5,537 nt of DNA from Bacillota bacterium. GTDB taxonomy: Bacteria; Bacillota; UBA4882; UBA10575. The position numbers were made by a program, and so were the translations under genes. The notes under the pieces are model-generated. The model was not told the origin of the DNA. It saw only the letters and a program-made list of their open reading frames with translations, and did no database searches. Below, piece after piece: positions 1 through 5,537 of the stretch. Within the stretch, counting starts at the first letter, position 1. Every line of letters starts with the position of its first letter. The stretch is from assembly GCA_012521315.1 (NCBI GenBank), contig JAAYMP010000098.1, forward strand, positions 1 through 5,537, read 5' to 3'.

Positions 1-1053
1 CAGATCCGGGCCGATATGGCCGAATACGAACTGACCAAAGTGGTCCGGACCATCCAAACCTTTGTCATTGACGAACTCTCCAACTGGTATGTCCGGCGTA
101 ACCGTGAACGTTTCTGGGCACCGGAGATGAACAGGAATAAGAAAGCGGTCTACCGCACCCTCTGGGAGGTGCTGGTGGGCGTGGCGAAGCTGATGGCCCC
201 CTTCGCCCCCTTCCTGCCGGAGGACATCTACGGCAACCTGGTGCGCAGCCCGGCGAAGCAGCCCTCCGTGCACGTGGCGTACTACCCGGAACCCGACGAA
301 GCGCTGATCGACCTTGAGCTGGAGCGGCACATGGGTTTGGTGATCGACCTGGTCTCCCTGGGGCGGGCCGCCCGGAACCGGGTGCAGATCAAAGTCCGGC
401 AGCCCCTGGCCGCCCTCCGGATCGACCGCAAGCACGAAGCGTTGTTGAAGCCCATGGAAGATCTGGTGAAAGAGGAGTTGAACGTCAAAGCCATTCACTA
501 CGTGGAGGCGCCCGACGACTATGTGGACTACACGGTAAAGCCCAACTTTGCCGTCCTCGGCCCGAAGTACGGTTCCTTGCTGAAACAGATCGGCCAGGCC
601 TTGGCGGGGAGCGCCGCCGTGGACTTGGTGAAGGCATTGCGGCGGGACGGCCAGATCACCCTGACGGTGGACGGCCAGACGGTCCAATTGACGGCGGAGG
701 ATCTGGAGGTCCGGACGGCGGACCGGCCGGGTTACGCCATGGAGGCGGACCGGGACAACTATGTCATCCTGGAGACCACCCTGACGTCGGCCCTCGTCCA
801 GGAAGGGCTGGCCCGGGAGATCGTCTCCAAGGTGCAGAATATGCGGAAAAACGCGCAGTTTGAACTGACGGACCGGATCCGGATCACTTACTGGGCGGGT
901 CCGGAAGTGTCCGCCGCCGTTGAGGCGTTCCAAGCCTATATCCAGGAGGAGACCTTGGCGGTGGCTATTGTGCGCCGGGAAACGCCGGGCGAGGACCTTG
1001 AAGAATGGGATATTAACGGGTATCCGGCCGGGCTGAAAGTGGAAAAGATATAA
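1..1053 (+). CDS. ileS: Isoleucyl-tRNA synthetase, C-terminal part (5' end outside window)
   Basis: This is the C-terminal 350 residues of a cytosolic enzyme that charges tRNA-Ile with isoleucine using ATP. The frame is open from base 1, so the ATG at 16 is an internal methionine and the gene begins upstream. The WYVRR motif (bases 85-99) in a helix followed by RERFW, and the later MAPFAPFLPEDIY stretch, are typical of the class I anticodon-binding domain. The region around 781-850 (EGLAREIVSKVQNMRK) and the ending with WDINGY match the C-terminal domain (DUF5915-like) of type 2, eukaryote-like IleRS. No cysteine occurs in the visible part, so the C-terminal zinc-binding module of type 1 bacterial IleRS is absent. 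The HIGH and KMSKS catalytic motifs lie outside the window. The gene ends at TAA and is followed 23 bases later by a terminator, so it is not co-transcribed with trkA by default. Identification is confident; the type 2 assignment is from recalled family features. Confidence 0.93.
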   Translation, partial: QIRADMAEYELTKVVRTIQTFVIDELSNWYVRRNRERFWAPEMNRNKKAVYRTLWEVLVGVAKLMAPFAPFLPEDIYGNLVRSPAKQPSVHVAYYPEPDEALIDLELERHMGLVIDLVSLGRAARNRVQIKVRQPLAALRIDRKHEALLKPMEDLVKEELNVKAIHYVEAPDDYVDYTVKPNFAVLGPKYGSLLKQIGQALAGSAAVDLVKALRRDGQITLTVDGQTVQLTAEDLEVRTADRPGYAMEADRDNYVILETTLTSALVQEGLAREIVSKVQNMRKNAQFELTDRIRITYWAGPEVSAAVEAFQAYIQEETLAVAIVRRETPGEDLEEWDINGYPAGLKVEKI

Positions 1054-1076
1054 GCAGCGATGCTTTGGGAACAAGG

Positions 1077-1110
1077 AAGGATCCCTCTGGCGACAGAGAG
1101 ATCCTTTTTT
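1077..1110 (+). terminator. Intrinsic terminator after ileS
   Basis: A 13-base-pair stem pairs 1077-1089 with 1094-1106, with one C/A mismatch at 1084/1099. It closes a GCGA tetraloop (1090-1093) and runs directly into six T (1105-1110). This is the standard layout of a Rho-independent terminator, oriented to stop + strand transcription from ileS. The downstream promoter lies just beyond it, which separates ileS from the trk unit. Confidence 0.9.
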
Positions 1111-1118
1111 GTCCTTGG

Positions 1119-1146
1119 TTGCATTTTTCGAAAATTGATCTATAAT
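1119..1146 (+). promoter_or_regulatory. Probable sigma-A promoter for trkA-trkH-flavoprotein unit
   Basis: A perfect TATAAT (-10) lies at 1141-1146, in an AT-rich patch that stands out from its GC-rich surroundings. The best-spaced -35 candidate is TTGCAT at 1119-1124, with a 16-base spacer; it matches the consensus only in TTG, so the -35 is weak. An alternative TTGGTT at 1115-1120 would need a 20-base spacer. No TGn extended -10 is present. Transcription would start near 1153, giving a leader of about 70 bases to the ATG at 1224. Its position just after the ileS terminator and before trkA supports the call. I see no clear operator or riboswitch; the leader is too short for a complex aptamer. 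Confidence 0.72.
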
Positions 1147-1210
1147 AAAGAGAATTTCAGGATTAACTAATGGAATTTATCCCGGCACCCTTTGGGGTAA
1201 TTACTTTACT

Positions 1211-1218
1211 GGGGGAAG
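1211..1218 (+). promoter_or_regulatory. Ribosome binding site deciding the trkA start
   Basis: GGGGGAAG stands 5 bases before the ATG at 1224. It is a purine-rich, Shine-Dalgarno-like sequence, though not a perfect GGAGG. It favours 1224 over the in-frame ATG at 1170, which has only a CAGGA (1159-1163) upstream and would add 18 residues ahead of the Rossmann strand. It would also leave only about 17 bases of leader after the predicted transcription start. Confidence 0.6.
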
Positions 1219-1223
1219 CGAAA

Positions 1224-2567
1224 ATGCGGATTGTCGTTGTCGGCCTTGGCCGCGTCGGTTATAACATTTCAAAGGCCCTTTCCGAAGAAGGCCATGATGT
1301 GATTATTATCGATAAAGACCCGGAGGTTTTAAAGGTTGCGGCGGCCGATCTGGATGTGATGACGGTGGCCGGGAATGGGGCCAGCGCGCGGGTCTTGGAA
1401 GCGGTGGACATTAAAACCGTCGATATTATCCTCGCCGTTACCGAACATGATGAGTTAAACATGATTGCCTGTATGACGGCGAAACAAAGCGGGGTGCCGA
1501 TGACCGTGGCCCGGATCCGCAACCCCGACTATATTTCCTATCATCCTTACATCCTTTCCTTTTCCCATTACGGCATCGACCGGATTATCAACCCCGAGCA
1601 CTTGGCGGCCCAGGAGATCTTCCGTTTAATTGCCATGCCGATGGCCACCGATGTCGAGTATTTTTATGATGGGAAACTCAGTCTCGTCGGGCTTAAGGTC
1701 ACCCAGGAGATGGAGATTGCCGGCCAGCGGATCGCCGACCTTAACCTGGACCGGTTTACCATCGTGGCGGTTGCCCGGGAGGGGAAAGCCCTGATTCCGC
1801 GGGGGGAAACCCGCATCCTTCCCGACGACAAAATCTTAGTCCTTGGAGAGACCTTGGGGTTCCATCACTTAAACGGCTTGACCAAAAAGAAAACCCCGGT
1901 CTTCCGGCGGGTAGTGATTGCCGGCGGGGGCTTAATTGCGCAGTATTTGATCCGCTTGTTACTACAAAAGAAGAAAAGGCCGGAGATTATCGTCCTGGAA
2001 CCCAACCCGGAGCTCTGTGCGGAGATCGCCGCCGATTTACCCGCATGTGAAATCATCTGTGCCGATCCGACCAACAAGGAAGCTCTGGAAGAGCAAAATA
2101 TCGGGCTGGATGATGCTTTCGTTTCCCTCCTGGGGAAAGAGAGCGATAATCTGATGGCCAGTCTTCTGGCCCGCAAAATCGGCGTGCAAGAGGTGATCTG
2201 TGAGATTGGCCGGGAGGATTATATCCCCCTGGCCGACACCGTCGGGGTGACGGCGGCCATCACGCCGCGGCTGTTGACGGTGAACACCGTCCTGAAACTG
2301 GTGCGGAAAAGTAATATTGTCCATATCAACCTCTTGCAATCGGGGGACGCCGAGATCCTGGAAGTAATCCCGGAACCCAATTCCCCGGTTACCAAAGGGA
2401 AACTGCGGGAACTGGGGCTTTCCCCCGGGATTCTGATTGGCGCCGTAATCCATGAGGGTGAGGTCATCGTCCCCCGGGGCGACACCTGGATTCAACCGTC
2501 GGATCATGTGATCGTCTTCGCCCTGAAAAAGCTGGTTCCAGAGGTAGAGAAGCTGTTTTATCATTAA
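1224..2567 (+). CDS. trkA: Trk system potassium uptake protein TrkA (tandem RCK regulator)
   Basis: TrkA is the cytosolic, nucleotide-binding subunit that sits on the TrkH channel and controls K+ flux. The 447-residue product is close to the usual length (about 450-460) and shows two RCK units. Unit 1 has the Rossmann motif GLGRVG at residues 7-12, directly after the first beta strand (MRIVVV), and an acidic residue D30 at the end of strand 2, which in this family contacts the NAD(H) ribose. Its RCK_C part spans roughly 137-218. Unit 2 begins near 227, with GGGLIA at 234-239 in place of a full GxGxxG and acidic E259, and ends in a second RCK_C (about 365-447). Two units in one chain distinguish TrkA from single-unit KtrA. 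The start at 1224 is chosen because MRIVVVG is the canonical N-terminus; an ATG at 1170 would add 18 residues. trkH follows after 16 bases. Some RCK_C domains in Bacillota bind cyclic di-AMP, but the sequence alone does not show that here. Confidence 0.95.
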   Translation: MRIVVVGLGRVGYNISKALSEEGHDVIIIDKDPEVLKVAAADLDVMTVAGNGASARVLEAVDIKTVDIILAVTEHDELNMIACMTAKQSGVPMTVARIRNPDYISYHPYILSFSHYGIDRIINPEHLAAQEIFRLIAMPMATDVEYFYDGKLSLVGLKVTQEMEIAGQRIADLNLDRFTIVAVAREGKALIPRGETRILPDDKILVLGETLGFHHLNGLTKKKTPVFRRVVIAGGGLIAQYLIRLLLQKKKRPEIIVLEPNPELCAEIAADLPACEIICADPTNKEALEEQNIGLDDAFVSLLGKESDNLMASLLARKIGVQEVICEIGREDYIPLADTVGVTAAITPRLLTVNTVLKLVRKSNIVHINLLQSGDAEILEVIPEPNSPVTKGKLRELGLSPGILIGAVIHEGEVIVPRGDTWIQPSDHVIVFALKKLVPEVEKLFYH

Positions 2568-2583
2568 TGAGGAGCAGGATAAA

Positions 2584-4026
2584 ATGAGGTTGCGGTTGGT
2601 TCTCAACAGGGTGGGCAAAATCCTAATCTTACTGGCGATGGTAATGGTTATTCCTTTGGGGGTCGCCCTTTTCTACCGCGGAAGCGATGCCTTGGCTTTC
2701 ATGTATAGCATTGGCCTTACTTTACTGGCCGGGGGGTTACTGGCCTTCATCAAACCGGAGGGGGATTTCCGGCGGCGGGAGGGGTTGGCGGTGGTGGGCC
2801 TGGGCTGGCTCCTGGTGACCGTCTTTGGCGCCCTGCCTTTCCTTTTGTCGGGAACGACCCCAACCTATACCGACGCCTTTTTTGAAGCGATGTCCGGATT
2901 CACCACGACCGGGGCCTCGATCTTAACCAATGTGGAGGGGACCGCCCGGGGGATTCTCTTCTGGCGAAGTTTAACCAACTGGTTGGGCGGGATGGGCATC
3001 ATTGTTCTTTCTTTAGCCCTTTTTCCCGCTTTACGGCAAGGGGTTTTTCTCTACGAAGCGGAAGTACCCAGTCCCTTCCCGGACAAAGTAGTGCCCCGCC
3101 TGCGGACCACCTCGGTTGTCCTTTGGTTAATTTATAGCGGGTTCACCCTTCTTGAGACCATTATCCTCCGCTTGGCGGGGATGTCATGGTATGAAGGGGT
3201 GACCCACGCGATGGCCACGCTCGCCACCGGCGGCTTTTCCACCCGGAGCACTAGTGTGGAAGCTTTCCATAGTTGGCCGATCGAGCTGATCATTATTGTT
3301 TTCATGTTTTTGGCCGGACTTAATTTTTCCCTTTACTACCGGATCCTGAAGAAAAGGACGCTTAAACCGCTCTGGCAAAGCACGGAATTCCGGGTTTTTT
3401 GCGGGGTGATTCTGGTCTCCTCCCTTTTGGTCGCAATCGCCTTAACCGGCCAGTATGGTCTCTCTTGGGGGGAAGCCGGCCGCCGGGCCCTCTTTCAGGT
3501 TGTTTCGGTCATTACCACCACCGGGTTTTCCAACGACAATTTCGACCAGTGGCCGGATCTGGCCCGCGCCATCCTTTTAGTGTTGATGTTTTTTGGGGGG
3601 TGTACCGGATCAACGGCGGGCGCGATCAAAATTGGGCGGTTGGTCGCCCTCTTCCGGTATCTCCGCCGGCAGGTAATCAGGGCTTATAACCCGCGACAAG
3701 TGATCCCCACCAAACTGGACGGGGTTACTTTGCCGGCGACGGCCATTCACAGTATGGCGGCCTTCTTCTTTATTTACCTCACCCTTTTTGCGTTCGGGAC
3801 TTTATGGGTCGCCGCGACCGGGGTTGATTTAATTACGGCCGTAAGCGCCGCCGCCTCCTGCCTCGGCAATATCGGCCCGGGTTTGGGAGCGGTTGTGGGG
3901 CCTTTAGGGAACTACGCGAGTTTACATCCCTTGGCCAAATGGGGGTTAAGCCTGTTGATGTTGGCGGGAAGATTGGAAATCCTGCCGCTCCTCGTGTTAA
4001 TATGCCCCCGTTTTTGGCATAAGTAA
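2584..4026 (+). CDS. trkH: Trk system potassium uptake protein TrkH (membrane channel subunit)
   Basis: TrkH is an integral inner-membrane protein that forms the K+ pathway and is gated by TrkA. At 480 residues it is nearly the length of E. coli TrkH. Two hydrophobic helices (about 13-33 and 37-56) form the D0 extension, followed by four membrane-pore loop-membrane repeats. Filter loops are visible as SGFTTTGAS (104-112), ATLATGGFST (211-220), TTTGFS (311-316) and CLGNIGPG (426-433). The signature GGCTGSTAGAIK (338-349) marks the intramembrane gating loop in the third repeat. GRLEI (462-466) carries the conserved arginine R463 of the last helix, which projects towards the pore in the solved Vibrio structure. 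The start has a good Shine-Dalgarno (AGGAG at 2570-2574, with CAGGA at 2575-2579). It lies 16 bases after trkA and 26 before the flavoprotein gene, so one transcript is likely. It uses the TTA leucine codon heavily (16 times). Nothing appears truncated. Confidence 0.96.
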   Translation: MRLRLVLNRVGKILILLAMVMVIPLGVALFYRGSDALAFMYSIGLTLLAGGLLAFIKPEGDFRRREGLAVVGLGWLLVTVFGALPFLLSGTTPTYTDAFFEAMSGFTTTGASILTNVEGTARGILFWRSLTNWLGGMGIIVLSLALFPALRQGVFLYEAEVPSPFPDKVVPRLRTTSVVLWLIYSGFTLLETIILRLAGMSWYEGVTHAMATLATGGFSTRSTSVEAFHSWPIELIIIVFMFLAGLNFSLYYRILKKRTLKPLWQSTEFRVFCGVILVSSLLVAIALTGQYGLSWGEAGRRALFQVVSVITTTGFSNDNFDQWPDLARAILLVLMFFGGCTGSTAGAIKIGRLVALFRYLRRQVIRAYNPRQVIPTKLDGVTLPATAIHSMAAFFFIYLTLFAFGTLWVAATGVDLITAVSAAASCLGNIGPGLGAVVGPLGNYASLHPLAKWGLSLLMLAGRLEILPLLVLICPRFWHK

Positions 4027-4052
4027 AAGGATGTAGGAAGAAGGGGGACAAA

Positions 4053-5447
4053 ATGGCAAAAACATATGATGTGATTATAATCGGTGGTGGACCGGCCGGG
4101 ATCTTCGCCGCTCTGGAACTGGTGGCGCGGACCGGCAAAATTTTGATCGTGGAGAAAGGGAAGAGCCTGGCGGAACGGGTTTGCCACTCCAAAGAACGGA
4201 ATATCCCTTGTGCCAAGTGTCAACCTTGTTCCATCGTCTGCGGTTGGGGGGGCGCGGGGGCGTTCAGCGACGGCAAACTGACCCTCTCAACGGAAGTTGG
4301 CGGCTTTTTAGATGAATATATCTCCAAAGAACGCCTCTACAAGATGATCCGGTATGTGGACGATATTTACCTCCGCTTTGGCGCTCCGGAGCACGTCTAC
4401 GGCGATGACGAGGAGAAAGTCGCTGCCATCGCCAAAAAAGCGGTCATGGCTGACTTGCGGCTGATCCCCTCCCGGATCCGGCATCTGGGGTCCGGGCGGA
4501 CGTTGGCGGTTCTCCAAGCGATGCAGGAGGAGTTGGAGCGGAAAGGGGTCGAAGTCGCGTTTAACAGCGCCTGTACGGAGCTGCTGGTGGAAAAGGGGGT
4601 CGCCGTTGGGGTCCGTTTAAAGAACGGCCAGGAATACCGGGCCAAATACATTATCATCGGACCCGGGCGGGAAGGCTCTGAATGGCTGGTGGCCGAAGGC
4701 CGCCGGCTGGGGTTGCCGACGACGGTCAACCCGGTGGACATCGGGGTGCGTGTGGAGGTTCCCGCGGAAGTGATGGAACCGTTGACCTCCGTTGTATACG
4801 AGAGCAAGTTCATCTACTACTCCCATACCTTTGAAGACCGGGTCCGAACCTTCTGCATGTGCCCCTACGGGGAAGTGGTGGTGGAGAACAATGACGGCGT
4901 CCAGACGGTGAACGGCCATAGCCATGCCCATGAAAAAACGGCCAACACCAACTTTGCCTTGCTGGTCAGCAAAAATTTTACGGAGCCGTTTAAAGAGCCG
5001 ATTACTTACGGCCGTTACGTGGCCGGGCTGGCCAATCTGCTGGGCGGGGGCGTGATCGTCCAGCGTTTGGGCGACCTGCAGATGGGCCGCCGGTCGACCC
5101 CGGAACGCTTGCGGAAAGGGCTGGTCATCCCCACCCTGAAGGAAGCGACCCCGGGCGACCTCAGCCTGGTCTTCCCCTACCGGCATCTTCTGGCGATCAT
5201 GGAGATGCTCGAGGCGTTGGATACGATTGCGCCCGGGGTCAATTCGCGGAACACCCTCCTCTACGGGGTCGAGGTCAAATTCTACTCCTCCCGGTTGCAC
5301 CTCAGCGCCAACCTGGAGACGAAGATCTCCGGGCTCTTTGCCGTCGGGGACGGGGCGGGGGTGACCCGCGGTTTGATGCAGGCCTCCATCTCCGGCGTCA
5401 TCGTCGGCCAGGAGATCAAGCGCCGCCTGGAGTCGGAAGGAAGTTAA
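4053..5447 (+). CDS. FAD-dependent dehydrogenase-like protein (COG2509 family) with cysteine cluster
   Basis: This is a 464-residue soluble flavoprotein of unknown substrate. The N-terminus has the dinucleotide-binding motif GGGPAG (residues 11-16) after a hydrophobic strand, and E34 at the end of strand 2, as expected for FAD binding. Then comes a cysteine cluster, C53-x2-C56-x2-C59-x3-C63, with C44 upstream, running straight into GWGGAGAFSDGK (64-75), a signature I associate with COG2509 uncharacterised dehydrogenases. IIGPGREG (201-208) is a second conserved loop. The C-terminal GLFAVGDGAGVTRGLMQ (427-443) is the usual motif closing the FAD site. A histidine group H289, H291, H293 lies mid-protein. 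No signal peptide or membrane segment is seen. The start is supported by AAGGGGG (4041-4047), 5 bases before the ATG. It lies 26 bases after trkH and is probably co-transcribed. TTA leucine codons are rare (two seen), unlike in trkH. The family call is confident; the reaction is unknown, and no partner reductase is visible. Confidence 0.85.
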   Translation: MAKTYDVIIIGGGPAGIFAALELVARTGKILIVEKGKSLAERVCHSKERNIPCAKCQPCSIVCGWGGAGAFSDGKLTLSTEVGGFLDEYISKERLYKMIRYVDDIYLRFGAPEHVYGDDEEKVAAIAKKAVMADLRLIPSRIRHLGSGRTLAVLQAMQEELERKGVEVAFNSACTELLVEKGVAVGVRLKNGQEYRAKYIIIGPGREGSEWLVAEGRRLGLPTTVNPVDIGVRVEVPAEVMEPLTSVVYESKFIYYSHTFEDRVRTFCMCPYGEVVVENNDGVQTVNGHSHAHEKTANTNFALLVSKNFTEPFKEPITYGRYVAGLANLLGGGVIVQRLGDLQMGRRSTPERLRKGLVIPTLKEATPGDLSLVFPYRHLLAIMEMLEALDTIAPGVNSRNTLLYGVEVKFYSSRLHLSANLETKISGLFAVGDGAGVTRGLMQASISGVIVGQEIKRRLESEGS

Positions 5448-5537
5448 ACTGGGAGAAATAAGACAACCAACCTCAAAGATGAACCGGCCCGGCAGTTAAA
5501 CGCACGGGCACCAAAAAAGAAAAACGCGGAGGGGCGG
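5448..5537. other. Window tail without a supportable gene; possible RBS of next gene
   Basis: These 90 bases after the flavoprotein stop hold no credible start codon with a coding frame of useful length, and no hairpin followed by a T tract. GGAGGGG at 5528-5534 is a strong Shine-Dalgarno-like match only a few bases from the window end, so a + strand gene may begin just outside. That would extend the trk-flavoprotein unit. A 5-base-pair inverted repeat (5487-5491 with 5505-5509) is too weak to call a structure. Confidence 0.4.

Noticed and set aside
1147..1223. Possible riboswitch ahead of the potassium genes (for example a cyclic di-AMP type)
   Set aside because: The leader from the predicted transcription start to the ATG is only about 70 bases, and I see no conserved aptamer core or terminator/antiterminator pair in it.
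2037..2618. Open frame of 193 codons on the - strand across the trkA 3' end
   Set aside because: It is antisense to the RCK domains of trkA, shows no recognisable domain, and has no visible promoter of its own.
3399..3689. Open frame of 96 codons on the + strand within trkH
   Set aside because: It is out of frame inside the conserved third pore repeat of trkH; the trkH frame explains the sequence and this one has no domain.
3833..4223. Overlapping - strand frames across the trkH/flavoprotein junction
   Set aside because: They run antisense over two well-supported genes, with no motif. The junction's purine-rich stretches are explained as ribosome binding sites on the + strand.
4617..5300. 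Long open frame of 227 codons on the - strand
   Set aside because: It lies wholly within the flavoprotein gene, which has clear family motifs and a ribosome binding site. The - strand product has low-complexity, Arg/His/Gln-rich composition typical of an antisense shadow in GC-rich coding DNA.
5487..5509. Possible hairpin downstream of the flavoprotein gene
   Set aside because: The stem is only 5 base pairs with a 13-base loop and no T tract, so it does not qualify as a terminator.
5448..5537. Frame left open after the flavoprotein stop, in the same frame as the gene
   Set aside because: About 30 codons are open, but there is no start codon and no sign of a conserved extension. The stop at 5445-5447 falls right after the expected C-terminus, so readthrough is not needed.

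Overview
The window reads as ordinary chromosomal sequence from a bacterium with fairly GC-rich coding regions. It is most plausibly a Bacillota member of the Clostridia/Limnochordia kind. That assignment is inferred from three things: an isoleucyl-tRNA synthetase C-terminus of the type 2 (eukaryote-like) architecture, strong purine-rich ribosome binding sites, and a Trk potassium system next to a COG2509-type flavoprotein. No marker gene here fixes the taxon. All four genes lie on the + strand.

Layout: bases 1-1053 are the 3' end of ileS, whose catalytic half lies upstream of the window. A 170-base gap follows, holding a clear intrinsic terminator (1077-1110) and then a promoter with a perfect TATAAT (1141-1146). 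This promoter should drive a compact three-gene unit: trkA (1224-2567), trkH (2584-4026) and a FAD-dependent dehydrogenase-like protein (4053-5447). The gaps inside the unit are 16 and 26 bases, each carrying a strong Shine-Dalgarno sequence. The last 90 bases hold no supportable gene and no terminator, but a GGAGGGG motif close to the window edge suggests another + strand gene starts just outside.

How the genes work together: TrkH is the membrane-embedded K+ channel/transporter subunit, with four selectivity-filter repeats. TrkA is its cytosolic gating subunit, with two tandem RCK units that bind nucleotides. The co-transcribed flavoprotein has an N-terminal FAD-binding fold and, just after it, a CX2CX2CX3C cysteine cluster. 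Its physiological role is unknown, and a link between redox state and K+ uptake is only a speculation from gene order. ileS is a separate transcription unit.

I found no mobile element, CRISPR array, RNA gene, riboswitch or clearly novel system. The points most worth a second look are the cysteine cluster of the flavoprotein, its linkage to trkAH, and a sharp change in use of the leucine codon TTA across the ileS/trkA boundary.
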